A stretch of DNA of 64,000 nt. It comes from Lachnospiraceae bacterium UBA7086. Its GTDB lineage: Bacteria; Bacillota; Clostridia; Lachnospirales; Lachnospiraceae. Where the stretch lies: contig DKZA01000050.1 of the NCBI GenBank assembly GCA_002492525.1, positions 20,401-84,400 on the forward strand. The letters are read 5' to 3'. The translations under genes and the position numbers were made by a program. This document shows positions 8,577-16,584 of this stretch, piece after piece. How positions within the stretch are numbered: position 1 is the first letter of the stretch; each line of letters begins with the position of its first letter. The notes under the pieces are model-generated. The model had not been told where the DNA came from. It saw nothing but the letters and a program-made list of their open reading frames with translations, and did not search any database.

Positions 8577-9509
8577 TTACAAATTTCTTTCGAGATTCAG
8601 CCGCACCGTAAAAGTGGTCTGTACATGAGGCGTACTGTCTAACGTAATCTCCCCACCCATCTGCCAGGCCAGATTCCTGGCTATGGTCAATCCAAGACCA
8701 TTGCCCTGCACGCTTCGGCTTCTGGAATCCTCCATGGTGAAGAGCCGGTCAAATACGCTCTGGGCAAAAGCTTTGTCAATCCCGCACCCTTTGTCAACCA
8801 CATCCACATAAGCGTTATTCTCATCTGTCCTGACAAAGACCCCTAAATATTTCCCCGCAGAACCGTAGCGCAGTACATTAGAGATAAGATTTGACAGGAT
8901 ACGCCGTAAAGCCTCCTCATTCCCCCGGATATAAACGGCAGTTTCCGGCACGTCAATCTCTACCTGAAACTCTGCCTGCGATAACATTTCATAAAAATCC
9001 AGAATATTTTCCCGGCAGACCTCACAAATATCCAGTCTGTTAAGTTCTATATCCGTATCGCCCGCCTCCAGTTTTGCCAGTGTAAAAAACTGCTCGATCA
9101 TCTCCATAAGACTCTTTGCCTTCTGCCGGGTCTTTTGTAACATTTCCGGCGAAGCCTCCCCGTTCATCTGCATAATCTCCAGATATCCCAAGATAACGGT
9201 CATGGGCGTTTTCATGTCATGGGAAATGTTTGACAGCATCCTTTTGGAAGCCATCTCATAGCGGCGGTAGTCCGCTTTCTTCTTTATCTGATTTTCCAGT
9301 ATCCTGTTAATCTGTGCGGCCAGCTCCATGAGCTCCTTATTATCCGTAAAAACCATAAGTCTCTCATCGCTGTCCGTCTCTATGATTTCCTTTAGTTTCC
9401 CATGCATTTCCCGCAGCTTTCTCTGGATGCCGATATGAAATGTAATTTGCTGATAAACCACAACCATTAACAGACATATCGTACACAAGCTCAGAATAAA
9501 TATCGCCAT
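8577..9509 (-). CDS. sensor histidine kinase
   Basis: The 310-residue protein has a single N-terminal membrane segment (residues 2-22), a short cytoplasmic linker, an H-box ISHDMKTPMTVILGY with the phospho-accepting His near residue 98, and a HATPase domain with the N-box NLISNVLRYG, G1 DKGCGID and G2 GNGLGLTIA. Almost no extracellular region is visible, as in intramembrane-sensing kinases that detect cell-envelope antibiotics with the help of their ABC transporter. A GTG at 9512 and an ATG at 9509 share the ribosome site GGAGG; ATG is chosen. The partner regulator gene is 84 bases upstream. Confidence 0.9.
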   Translation of the reverse strand: MAIFILSLCTICLLMVVVYQQITFHIGIQRKLREMHGKLKEIIETDSDERLMVFTDNKELMELAAQINRILENQIKKKADYRRYEMASKRMLSNISHDMKTPMTVILGYLEIMQMNGEASPEMLQKTRQKAKSLMEMIEQFFTLAKLEAGDTDIELNRLDICEVCRENILDFYEMLSQAEFQVEIDVPETAVYIRGNEEALRRILSNLISNVLRYGSAGKYLGVFVRTDENNAYVDVVDKGCGIDKAFAQSVFDRLFTMEDSRSRSVQGNGLGLTIARNLAWQMGGEITLDSTPHVQTTFTVRLNLERNL

Positions 9510-9593
9510 CACAATCTACTCCTCCCTACCGCCGCTCTTTGACATCTGCATCTTTTCCCGCAAACCCCTATACCACAAACGATCCACCCTTTC

Positions 9594-10292
9594 TTACACT
9601 TCACCAAATTTATAACCGATTCCCCAGACAGTGGTGACATACCTGGGATTCCGGGAATCATCCTCTATCTTATTGCGCAGTCTGCTGATATGTACATTGA
9701 CAGCGTTCTCATCTCCCAGATAGACATCGTTCCATACAAGGGCATAAATCTGCGCCTTGGTATATACTTTCTTTGGATTCTGCATGAGAAGTTTCAGAGT
9801 TTCAAACTCCTTGGCCGTCAGTTCTATCGCCTCTCCTCTTTTTTCCACCCGATAGTCTGTCAGATGCATGATAAGGTCTCCTGCCTGTAAAGTGGCCGCA
9901 GACTCCGGCACAGCGCTGTCATAATGCATGGTCCTGCGCAGGGCTGCCTTGATCCGTGCAAGAACCTCTACCACCGAGAAAGGTTTGGTAATATAATCGT
10001 CCGCACCCAGACCCAGGCCCAGTGTCTTATCACTCTCCGTATCTTTTGCGGAAAGGATGATAATGGGTACAAAACTTTTACGGCGGATATGCTTCATAAC
10101 ACTCATACCGCTTACTTTCGGTATCATCAGATCTAACAGCACCAGATCAAAACTATCCTTATCAAACCTGTCGCAGGCTTCCTGCCCGTCAAAAGCGCAG
10201 TCCACCTCATAATTCTCTGTTGCCAGATAACTTCGCAGCATATCGCTGATCTCCGTATCATCTTCTACAAGTAATATTCTGTATTTATCCAT
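9594..10292 (-). CDS. OmpR/PhoB-family response regulator
   Basis: The 232-residue protein has a receiver domain with the acidic pair in LLVEDD, the phosphoacceptor Asp in LVLLDLMIPK near residue 53 and the conserved Lys in DDYITKPFS, followed by a winged-helix DNA-binding domain from about residue 130 (VHISRLRNKIEDD; VWGIGYKF). It is the first gene of the unit with the kinase and ABC transporter, so it probably activates the transporter genes when the kinase senses envelope stress. Confidence 0.92.
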   Translation of the reverse strand: MDKYRILLVEDDTEISDMLRSYLATENYEVDCAFDGQEACDRFDKDSFDLVLLDLMIPKVSGMSVMKHIRRKSFVPIIILSAKDTESDKTLGLGLGADDYITKPFSVVEVLARIKAALRRTMHYDSAVPESAATLQAGDLIMHLTDYRVEKRGEAIELTAKEFETLKLLMQNPKKVYTKAQIYALVWNDVYLGDENAVNVHISRLRNKIEDDSRNPRYVTTVWGIGYKFGEV

Positions 10293-10313
10293 AAATCCTT
10301 ATTCTCCTGATAC

Positions 10314-10346
10314 AAAAATCCCCGCACCCACAGGGCGCAGGGATTT
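10314..10346 (-). terminator. intrinsic terminator of metK
   Basis: ATCCCCGCACCC and GGGCGCAGGGAT form a 12-bp stem with a three-base loop. On the minus strand the stem is followed by five T, about 80 bases past the metK stop and just ahead of the response-regulator start. Confidence 0.8.
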
Positions 10347-10424
10347 CACATTACATAGCATATGTCGGTCTTTGGTATGACACCTATGTCATATTCCTCT
10401 TTTATTATATCATTATGTTATCTT

Positions 10425-11606
10425 TTATAAATATTTCTTTAAAGCATCTACCTTGTCCAGCTTCTCCCAGGGCAGATCCAGATCGTTACGACCAAAATGT
10501 CCGTAGGCTGCTGTCTGCTTGTAGATCGGGCGGCGCAAATCGAGCATCTTGATGATACCGGCCGGTCTTAAATCAAAGTTCTCACGAACAATGTCCACCA
10601 GCTTATCATCAGCAATCTTACCGGTACCAAAAGTATCTACCATAACAGAAGTGGGCTGTGCCACACCGATTGCATAAGACAGCTGAATCTCGCACTTATC
10701 GGCAATGCCTGCCGCTACAATATTCTTAGCTACATAACGTGCCGCATAAGCCGCGGAACGGTCAACCTTCGTGCAGTCCTTACCGGAAAAAGCACCGCCG
10801 CCGTGACGGGCATATCCGCCATAGGTATCCACGATAATCTTACGGCCAGTAAGTCCTGCATCACCGTGAGGGCCGCCGATCACAAAACGGCCTGTGGGAT
10901 TGATAAAGAATTTCGTCTGATCATCCACCAGTTCCTTCGGCAGAACAGGATCAAACACATATTTCTTGATATCCTCATGAATCTGCTCCTGCGTCACATC
11001 ATCATCATGCTGCGTAGATAATACCACTGCCTCGAGACGTACCGGCTTGCCTGCCTCGTCATACTCTACAGACACCTGACTCTTGCCGTCCGGTCTCAAA
11101 TATTTCAGCGTACCGTCCTTCCGTACCTTGGTCAGCTGTAATGCCAGTTTGTGTGCCAGAGAAATCGGGTAAGGCATGTACTCTTCTGTCTCATTGGTAG
11201 CATATCCGAACATCATACCCTGATCGCCGGCCCCGGTGTCAAGATCGTCCTTCTGCTCACCTTTTTTCGCCTCTAATGCCTTGTCCACGCCCATAGCGAT
11301 ATCTGCGGACTGCTCGTCGATTGCCACAAACACCGCGCAGGTGTTGCCGTCAAACCCATACTCGGACTTGGTATAACCAATCTCTTTTACGGTATCGCGC
11401 ACCACCTTCTGCATATCCACATATGCATTGGTGGTAATCTCACCGGTTACCAGCACAAATCCTGTGCAAACTGCGGTCTCACAAGCCACACGGCTCATGG
11501 GATCTTTCTCCATGCAGGCGTCAAGAATGGCGTCTGAGATAGCATCGCAGACTTTGTCGGGATGCCCTTCTGTTACTGATTCGGATGTAAATAATCTTTT
11601 TTCCAT
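10425..11606 (-). CDS. metK: S-adenosylmethionine synthetase
   Basis: This enzyme makes S-adenosylmethionine from methionine and ATP. At 393 residues it has the normal family length, with FTSESVTEGHPDKVCD at the N-terminus (substrate and metal binding), GAGDQGMMFGYA, and the phosphate-binding GGGAFSGKDCTKVDRSAAY. All expected blocks are intact. The ATG at 11606 has an AAAGGAG site. It stands alone as a transcription unit under an S-box riboswitch, so it is turned down when its own product accumulates. Confidence 0.97.
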   Translation of the reverse strand: MEKRLFTSESVTEGHPDKVCDAISDAILDACMEKDPMSRVACETAVCTGFVLVTGEITTNAYVDMQKVVRDTVKEIGYTKSEYGFDGNTCAVFVAIDEQSADIAMGVDKALEAKKGEQKDDLDTGAGDQGMMFGYATNETEEYMPYPISLAHKLALQLTKVRKDGTLKYLRPDGKSQVSVEYDEAGKPVRLEAVVLSTQHDDDVTQEQIHEDIKKYVFDPVLPKELVDDQTKFFINPTGRFVIGGPHGDAGLTGRKIIVDTYGGYARHGGGAFSGKDCTKVDRSAAYAARYVAKNIVAAGIADKCEIQLSYAIGVAQPTSVMVDTFGTGKIADDKLVDIVRENFDLRPAGIIKMLDLRRPIYKQTAAYGHFGRNDLDLPWEKLDKVDALKKYL

Positions 11607-11654
11607 TTTTTCTCCTTTCTTTGGTGTACTTTACTTCACAATGAACACCGGTAA

Positions 11655-11697
11655 CAATAAAATAGATCCACTAATTTCTCGTGAAATAAGCGGACCC
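11655..11697 (-). terminator. SAM-controlled attenuator hairpin ahead of metK
   Basis: On the minus strand GGGTCCGCTTATTTC and GAAATTAGTGGATCT pair around ACGA (a few G-U pairs and one mismatch) and are followed by ATTTTATTGTT. The left arm TCCGCTTATT can instead pair with AATAAGAGGA at the 3' side of the riboswitch P1 stem (9 of 10 bases), forming an antiterminator when SAM is absent. Confidence 0.8.
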
Positions 11698-11716
11698 GAC
11701 AGTCGATAATCAAATC

Positions 11717-11827
11717 CTCTTATTGTTCGATCTGTCTGTGACAGCATTTCGCTCAGGTTGGCACCTTCCTCTAAGGGGTTGCCGTGGCTTCATAGATCCT
11801 ATGTATCTCCACCACTCTGAATAAGAG
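11717..11827 (-). ncRNA. SAM-I (S-box) riboswitch
   Basis: The minus strand shows the S-box landmarks in order: closing P1 arms CTCTTATT/AATAAGAG, CAGAGTGGTGGAG, CTATGAAGCC, CGGCAACC, GGTGCCAACCTGAGC. It binds S-adenosylmethionine. It lies in the metK leader, 110 bases before the gene, with an attenuator hairpin between, so bound SAM would stop transcription. Confidence 0.95.
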
Positions 11828-11862
11828 AAAACTTACAATATGGAATTTTCATATCTGTAGAT

Positions 11863-11891
11863 ACAATACACCTTAATATTGATTCTGTCAA
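11863..11891 (-). promoter_or_regulatory. metK: likely promoter of the metK leader
   Basis: TTGACA, a 17-base spacer and TATTGT lie on the minus strand about 35 bases ahead of the riboswitch P1 stem. The -35 box is perfect; the -10 box has 4 of 6 consensus bases. Confidence 0.65.
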
Positions 11892-11900
11892 TAGATAAAA

Positions 11901-13193
11901 TCAGCCGACTTTCAGCTTGAATTTCTGCAATTCTCGCTCCGTGGTAACCAAGTCTATCTGTGCCCCCAGACTCTGTAATTTCAAGTGAAAATCCTCATAC
12001 CCGCGCTCAATATACTTGATATCGTCCACCGTAGTGATACCGTCCGCCGCAAGTCCGGCAATCACAAGAGCAGCGCCTGCACGAAGATCCGGGGCCGTGA
12101 TGTTTGCTCCGGTATACTTGGGCACTCCGTCAATAATTGCCGTATTACCCTCCACCTTAATATTGGCCCCCATACAAGTAAGCTCGTCCACATATTTAAA
12201 ACGGTTCTCGAAGATACTCTCCGTCACAATACTGGTTCCCGCAGAAAGGCCCAGTGCCACTGTAATCTGCGGCTGCATGTCCGTAGGGAAACCCGGATAA
12301 GGCAGCGTCTTAACATGAGTATGTCCAAGCGGTTTGGCCGCTACCACACGCACCGCATCATCAGACTCCTCTATCTCACATCCAATCTCCAAAAGCTTGG
12401 CACTGATAGACTCCAGATGCTTGGGAATCACATTTTTAACCGTCACATCCCCTTTGGTCACCGCCGCCGCAAACATAAACGTCCCCGCCTCAATCTGATC
12501 CGGAATAATGCCATATTCCGTACCATGCAGTTTCGCCACGCCCCGGATACGAATCACATCCGTACCGGCACCCTTGATATTGGCACCCATACTGTTCAAG
12601 AAGTTCGCCAAATCTACCACATGGGGCTCCTTGGCCGCATTTTCAATGACTGTCTGTCCTTCCGCCATGACAGCTGCCATCATCACATTCATGGTAGCGC
12701 CCACTGTCACCACGTCCATATAAATATGATTTCCCTTGAGTTTATCCGCCTCTGTAATAATCAGGCCATGCTCAATCCTTACGTTAGCCCCCAAAGCTCG
12801 AAATCCCTTGATATGCTGATCTATAGGTCTCAGTCCTATATTACAGCCGCCCGGAAGCGCCACTTCCGCCTTGCTGTACTTCCCTAACAGTGCTCCTAAC
12901 AGATAATAAGAGGCTCTGATTTTCTTAATATAGTCATCTTCAATCACCAGGTCGTGAACCTGTGAGGCATTGATCTTCACCGTATGTCTGTCAATCCGGT
13001 TGATGACAACACCTATACTCTCCATCGCCTGCATCATAACATTGGTATCTCTGACATCAGGCACATTTTCTATCAATACGGTCTCATCCGTCATGATGGC
13101 AGCCGCCAGAATCGCCAGTGCCGCGTTCTTGGCACCGCCAATCTCCACCTCGCCGACTAACGGATTTCCACCTTTAATCGCATATTGTTCCAT
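11901..13193 (-). CDS. murA: UDP-N-acetylglucosamine 1-carboxyvinyltransferase
   Basis: This enzyme transfers enolpyruvate from PEP to UDP-GlcNAc, the first committed step of peptidoglycan synthesis. The 430-residue product has the normal length, with GGAKNAALAILAA near the start (substrate lysine), the fosfomycin-reactive cysteine in LPGGCNIGLRP near residue 115, and the C-terminal DLRAGAALVIAGLAA block. Bacillota often carry two copies (MurA and MurZ); which one this is cannot be decided here. The neighbouring M23 peptidase gene also serves the cell wall, but an 85-base gap with its own promoter separates them. Confidence 0.95.
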   Translation of the reverse strand: MEQYAIKGGNPLVGEVEIGGAKNAALAILAAAIMTDETVLIENVPDVRDTNVMMQAMESIGVVINRIDRHTVKINASQVHDLVIEDDYIKKIRASYYLLGALLGKYSKAEVALPGGCNIGLRPIDQHIKGFRALGANVRIEHGLIITEADKLKGNHIYMDVVTVGATMNVMMAAVMAEGQTVIENAAKEPHVVDLANFLNSMGANIKGAGTDVIRIRGVAKLHGTEYGIIPDQIEAGTFMFAAAVTKGDVTVKNVIPKHLESISAKLLEIGCEIEESDDAVRVVAAKPLGHTHVKTLPYPGFPTDMQPQITVALGLSAGTSIVTESIFENRFKYVDELTCMGANIKVEGNTAIIDGVPKYTGANITAPDLRAGAALVIAGLAADGITTVDDIKYIERGYEDFHLKLQSLGAQIDLVTTERELQKFKLKVG

Positions 13194-13242
13194 TTATGTT
13201 TACTTGCCTTTCTCACACAAAAATGCCAAACATATAACTATC

Positions 13243-13270
13243 AGTATACCATAATTTACCCATTTGTAAA
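13243..13270 (-). promoter_or_regulatory. murA: likely promoter of murA
   Basis: On the minus strand TTTACA, a 16-base spacer and TATACT (each 5 of 6 matches to consensus) lie about 50 bases ahead of the start codon. A small CCCATTT/AAATGGG palindrome overlaps the -35 box. Confidence 0.6.
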
Positions 13271-13278
13271 TGGGCAGA

Positions 13279-14859
13279 TTAATTCAGGTAATCAAAAGGG
13301 TTCACCTGGCTGCCGTTTATCAGGATTTCAAAATGCACATGAGGCCCTGTACTCACACCCGTATTACCGCTTAAGGCAATCTTCTGGCCCTGGGTTACCG
13401 TCTGTCCCTGGGACACCAGAACTTTACTCAAATGACCATATCTGGTCTGTCTGCCGTCCGCATGATTGATATAAACCACATAGCCATAGCCGCTGCCCCA
13501 GCCGGCCTTTGCCACAGTTCCCGTACATGATGCCATGACGGCCGTACCAACCGGCGTCGCCCAGTCCACGCCTTTATGATAAGTGCTCGCCCCTCTGGTG
13601 GGTGCCCTTCTCCTGCCAAACTTAGAGGTCAGCCTTCCGCCGGAAATGGGTTTGATATACGTAGGCGGAATCTTCGTGCCGCGCTCTACTACCTTGGGCA
13701 CAGCTTCATAGGTGATCTCCTCTTTCAGAATCTCTCTGCTTACTTCCTCATTGTTACGATAAGACACATCAGCCACTACCCGGCGGTGTCCCGCGGAAGG
13801 CTCCTGCAGAGTCTGCGTCTGATTCGTATACCAGTCGTCATTATCCACATAGATAATCTCTGCCTCGTAGTCTTCCTCATAATACATCTGCTCTGTCCGC
13901 TCCACGGAAAGTTCCGGTTCCGGTACCGTCACAATCAGCTCGTCCCCCACACGAATCATGGAATTTTCATTTTCTATGGTCTCGTTCATGGCAATCAGAT
14001 CTGCCAGGGGAATCTCATTTTTCTCCGCTATCTGGGAGAGGGTATCTCCCGATACCACCTCATAAATCTGCTCTTTCTCCTGATCTTTGGTTACCTCTTC
14101 GATGGCCTGGGAAAGAGATGTCAGCTCATAATCCTGAAGATAAGATTCCACCACCTCTACGGTATCTCCAAACTCTAAAGACAAAAGCCCCAATTCATAA
14201 TCGGAAAAATCTTTCTCCGCGGCGGGTTCGATGTCCTCAAACATTTCGTCAATGGCCGCATTGATGCCAAAGCTGGTCATAACCTCCTCGGCCTCTTCTT
14301 CCTCTTCCTGTTCTTCCGTCGAATAAATCTGCGTGGTAAGCACATTCAGCTCTCTCTCGGAATCCAGCACCAGATCCACATAATAGGTGTTTTCGCTGTC
14401 ATATTTTCTGATGGACGCCTGTAATAGCGCCAATACTTCCTGGGTACTCGCCAGATTTACCGTATACTCGTTAATCTTCACGGTATAAGAACGGTTAAGG
14501 GTTTCCTTTACGCTTCCCCGCATGGCAGTCACCATATTGGAAATTATGACACTATCGTCATCTATATTGCCCCAGAGCACCTCATCTCCCTCATAAGACA
14601 ATTCACTCTCGGCAAGCACCATCTCATCACTGCTGCCCGCCAGTTTTTTACGAGCCGCAATCAGACAGTTATCCGCCTCCTCAATATCGCCCATCACACC
14701 CACCTGTATACCGTTTAAGTACACGGTAAAGATATTATCGCCTGTGCTTTCAAGACGCTGCATATAAGGCAGACAAAAGGCGGCTGCGATGATTGCAAGC
14801 ACCGCAACCTTAATATATGCAATTTTCATTTTTTTATAATGTCTGCTGATTATTTTCAT
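13279..14859 (-). CDS. LysM-G5-M23 membrane-anchored peptidoglycan endopeptidase
   Basis: A 526-residue cell-wall protein. One uncleaved-looking membrane segment (residues 13-30) anchors it. After a long linker with an acidic stretch there is a LysM domain near residues 258-310 (YEVVSGDTLSQIAEKNEIPL), a G5 domain around 340-390 (VVADVSYRNNEEVSREILKE) and an M23 metallopeptidase domain from about 405, with HKGVDWATPVGT, YGHLSK and HVHFEI supplying zinc and catalytic histidines. It would cleave stem-peptide cross-links outside the membrane. The start overlaps the preceding gene's stop by ATGA, so the two are translated together. Confidence 0.93.
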   Translation of the reverse strand: MKIISRHYKKMKIAYIKVAVLAIIAAAFCLPYMQRLESTGDNIFTVYLNGIQVGVMGDIEEADNCLIAARKKLAGSSDEMVLAESELSYEGDEVLWGNIDDDSVIISNMVTAMRGSVKETLNRSYTVKINEYTVNLASTQEVLALLQASIRKYDSENTYYVDLVLDSERELNVLTTQIYSTEEQEEEEEAEEVMTSFGINAAIDEMFEDIEPAAEKDFSDYELGLLSLEFGDTVEVVESYLQDYELTSLSQAIEEVTKDQEKEQIYEVVSGDTLSQIAEKNEIPLADLIAMNETIENENSMIRVGDELIVTVPEPELSVERTEQMYYEEDYEAEIIYVDNDDWYTNQTQTLQEPSAGHRRVVADVSYRNNEEVSREILKEEITYEAVPKVVERGTKIPPTYIKPISGGRLTSKFGRRRAPTRGASTYHKGVDWATPVGTAVMASCTGTVAKAGWGSGYGYVVYINHADGRQTRYGHLSKVLVSQGQTVTQGQKIALSGNTGVSTGPHVHFEILINGSQVNPFDYLN

Positions 14860-15356
14860 TTCATAAAACCATTGATGATGGGGAGTAGATTGATTACAAT
14901 ATCCGCAATCACCCCGATCAGTATCAGAACACAGACTGGAAGAAGCGCCTTACTGCCTTTGACTTCCTCTGCCTGTCTGCCCAGCTCTTCCGTAAAAGCT
15001 GCCTGTACATTACGGTATACTTTTACATTTTCTTTATGGGTAAAGTCCTCAGACTGTTTAAACCGTTCCTCTAAAAGCGATTTCAACTGCACAAGAGTCT
15101 GTTCCATATCTGCCGTCTGTGCACTGCCGGTCTCTATGCTCTCCAGTTTGCTCATGCACTCCTCAAGCACCTTTTTCACCTCTGTCACATTCTCAGATGT
15201 TCTTAAATTCACTTTACGGATTTCCTGCATGATCTCATCATAAGCTTTTAACTGGTTCTGCATCTGCTCCATCCTGGCAGCCTCCGCTGCGGAATTGGCG
15301 CGGATCATTTCCTGGGCATTTCTTTTTTGTGCCAGTTTATCAATAAATGTATCCAT
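14856..15356 (-). CDS. coiled-coil protein with C-terminal membrane anchor, function unknown
   Basis: The 166-residue protein starts MDTFIDKLAQKRNAQEMIR. Residues 20-110 are rich in Glu, Lys, Leu and Ala in a heptad-like pattern and should form a long coiled coil. A single hydrophobic segment near residues 140-162 (LLPVCVLILIGVIADIVINL) would place the coil in the cytoplasm as a tail-anchored protein. The ATG at 15356 has GGAGG six bases upstream; eight earlier codons are open. It is translationally coupled to the LysM-G5-M23 peptidase, suggesting a partner role at the cell envelope or division site, but no known family was recognised. Confidence 0.75.
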   Translation of the reverse strand: MDTFIDKLAQKRNAQEMIRANSAAEAARMEQMQNQLKAYDEIMQEIRKVNLRTSENVTEVKKVLEECMSKLESIETGSAQTADMEQTLVQLKSLLEERFKQSEDFTHKENVKVYRNVQAAFTEELGRQAEEVKGSKALLPVCVLILIGVIADIVINLLPIINGFMK

Positions 15357-15769
15357 CCTGAGCCTCCATCTTTTCTCCAAATATGGTATCTGATTCTTAT
15401 TTATGCTATAAGAAACTTCTTAATAAAATTATGTCTGCATTTTAACATTTTTCTACTGCAATGACAACAAAGAAAAGTCTTTTCCTTGAACTGGCATCTT
15501 ATTGTTTGTGCAAATTGCATATTTTTATTCCTCTTTTTTTAAGCCATTTGTAAATATTAACGATAACTTTACAGTGTGTTCATAATTTGTTCATAATTAA
15601 GAAGTATACTTTAACCATACCAAACGAGACAAAATGTAGTGTTATCATTACACACATGGATAAATTTTTTCATAATAGCCCGGGTGCCGAAAGGTACCTG
15701 GGCACTCCTCATCTTATGGGTAGATTTTTCTTTCCTTTACCATGAAGTTTCCTATAACATAACACAACA
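15357..15769. other. intergenic stretch with a GAAA-tetraloop hairpin
   Basis: No gene-sized frame with a ribosome site was found. At 15678-15703 GCCCGGGTGCC and GGTACCTGGGC form an 11-bp stem capped by the tetraloop GAAA, flanked by CATAA/TTATG arms and, on the plus strand, by GATTTTTCTTTCC. A near-direct repeat (TTCATAATT twice) lies at about 15580-15600. This might be the 3' end of an unannotated plus-strand small RNA; no riboswitch class was matched. Confidence 0.35.
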
Positions 15770-15770
15770 T

Positions 15771-15793
15771 AAAAGAGAGACATTACGCCTCTC
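15771..15793 (-). terminator. terminator of the small alarmone synthetase gene
   Basis: On the minus strand GAGAG and CTCTC pair around a nine-base loop and are followed by TTTTATG, about 40 bases past the stop at 15831. Confidence 0.5.
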
Positions 15794-15830
15794 CCTTATA
15801 TTCCCTGCGCTCTATTAACTCATTCTCTTT

Positions 15831-16490
15831 CTAATCTCTCCGTTCCTGCCCCTCCTGCTCTATATGCAGGATTTCCTCATTTAATGACATCATTCTGGCA
15901 TCCAATGCCGCCACCATCTGCGCACATTCTACCAACTGTTCCTTAATATGTTCCGGTGCATTTCCCTCGAATTTATAGTGAATCTTATGCTCCAGACTGG
16001 CCCAGAAATCCATCGCCACTGTCCGAATCTGAATCTCCACTTTCGCATCCGCGATCCGGTCAGAAAGATAAACCGGCACTGTCACCAGCATATGATAACT
16101 CTTATAGCCGCTGGATTTAGGATTTACAATATAATCTTTGACTGAAATGACGCGGATATCCTTCTGATTGCTGATCATCTCTGCAATCTGATAGATATCC
16201 GAGGAAAAAGAACAAATCACTCGGATACCCGCAATATCATTTACATAGCGTACCATATTATCAATCGTAGACTCATAGCCATGTTTCTTTAACTTCTTGA
16301 CAATACTCTCCGGCGTCTTAATGCGCCATTTAATATGTTCAATCGGATTGTAACGGTGCACATGCTGAAACTCGTCATTTAAGATTTCCAGCTTTGTGGC
16401 AATCTGTTTCAACGCAGAATTATAAATCAGCTGAACTTCTTTCCAACTGTCAATATCGCCGTCCCTGTCTCTATCTATAACAACTTCCAC
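15831..16490 (-). CDS. relQ: small alarmone synthetase (GTP pyrophosphokinase, RelQ/YjbM type)
   Basis: This cytoplasmic enzyme would transfer pyrophosphate from ATP to GTP or GDP, making (p)ppGpp in response to stress. The 219-residue product has only the RelA/SpoT synthetase domain: RIKTPESIVKKL, DIAGIRVIC, the substrate loop KDYIVNPKSSGYKSYH and EIQIRTVAMDFWASLEHK. It lacks the HD hydrolase, TGS and ACT domains of long Rel proteins. A C-terminal helical tail from about residue 170 fits the RelQ tetramer. The frame opens with a TTG at 16508 that has no ribosome site; the GTG at 16490 follows GGGGGA by ten bases and is preferred. Confidence 0.9.
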   Translation of the reverse strand: MEVVIDRDRDGDIDSWKEVQLIYNSALKQIATKLEILNDEFQHVHRYNPIEHIKWRIKTPESIVKKLKKHGYESTIDNMVRYVNDIAGIRVICSFSSDIYQIAEMISNQKDIRVISVKDYIVNPKSSGYKSYHMLVTVPVYLSDRIADAKVEIQIRTVAMDFWASLEHKIHYKFEGNAPEHIKEQLVECAQMVAALDARMMSLNEEILHIEQEGQERRD

Positions 16491-16584
16491 CTCTGATTGA
16501 TCCCCCAATTACTTTTTTTTCAGTATAACATATCTTTCCATGAAAATGTATATTATTCACAAAATTTTCGTAAAATTTTATATT

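Noticed and set aside
15678..15703. Cyclic di-GMP or cyclic di-AMP riboswitch
   Set aside because: A GAAA tetraloop stem is present, but the conserved joining sequences of these classes are missing.
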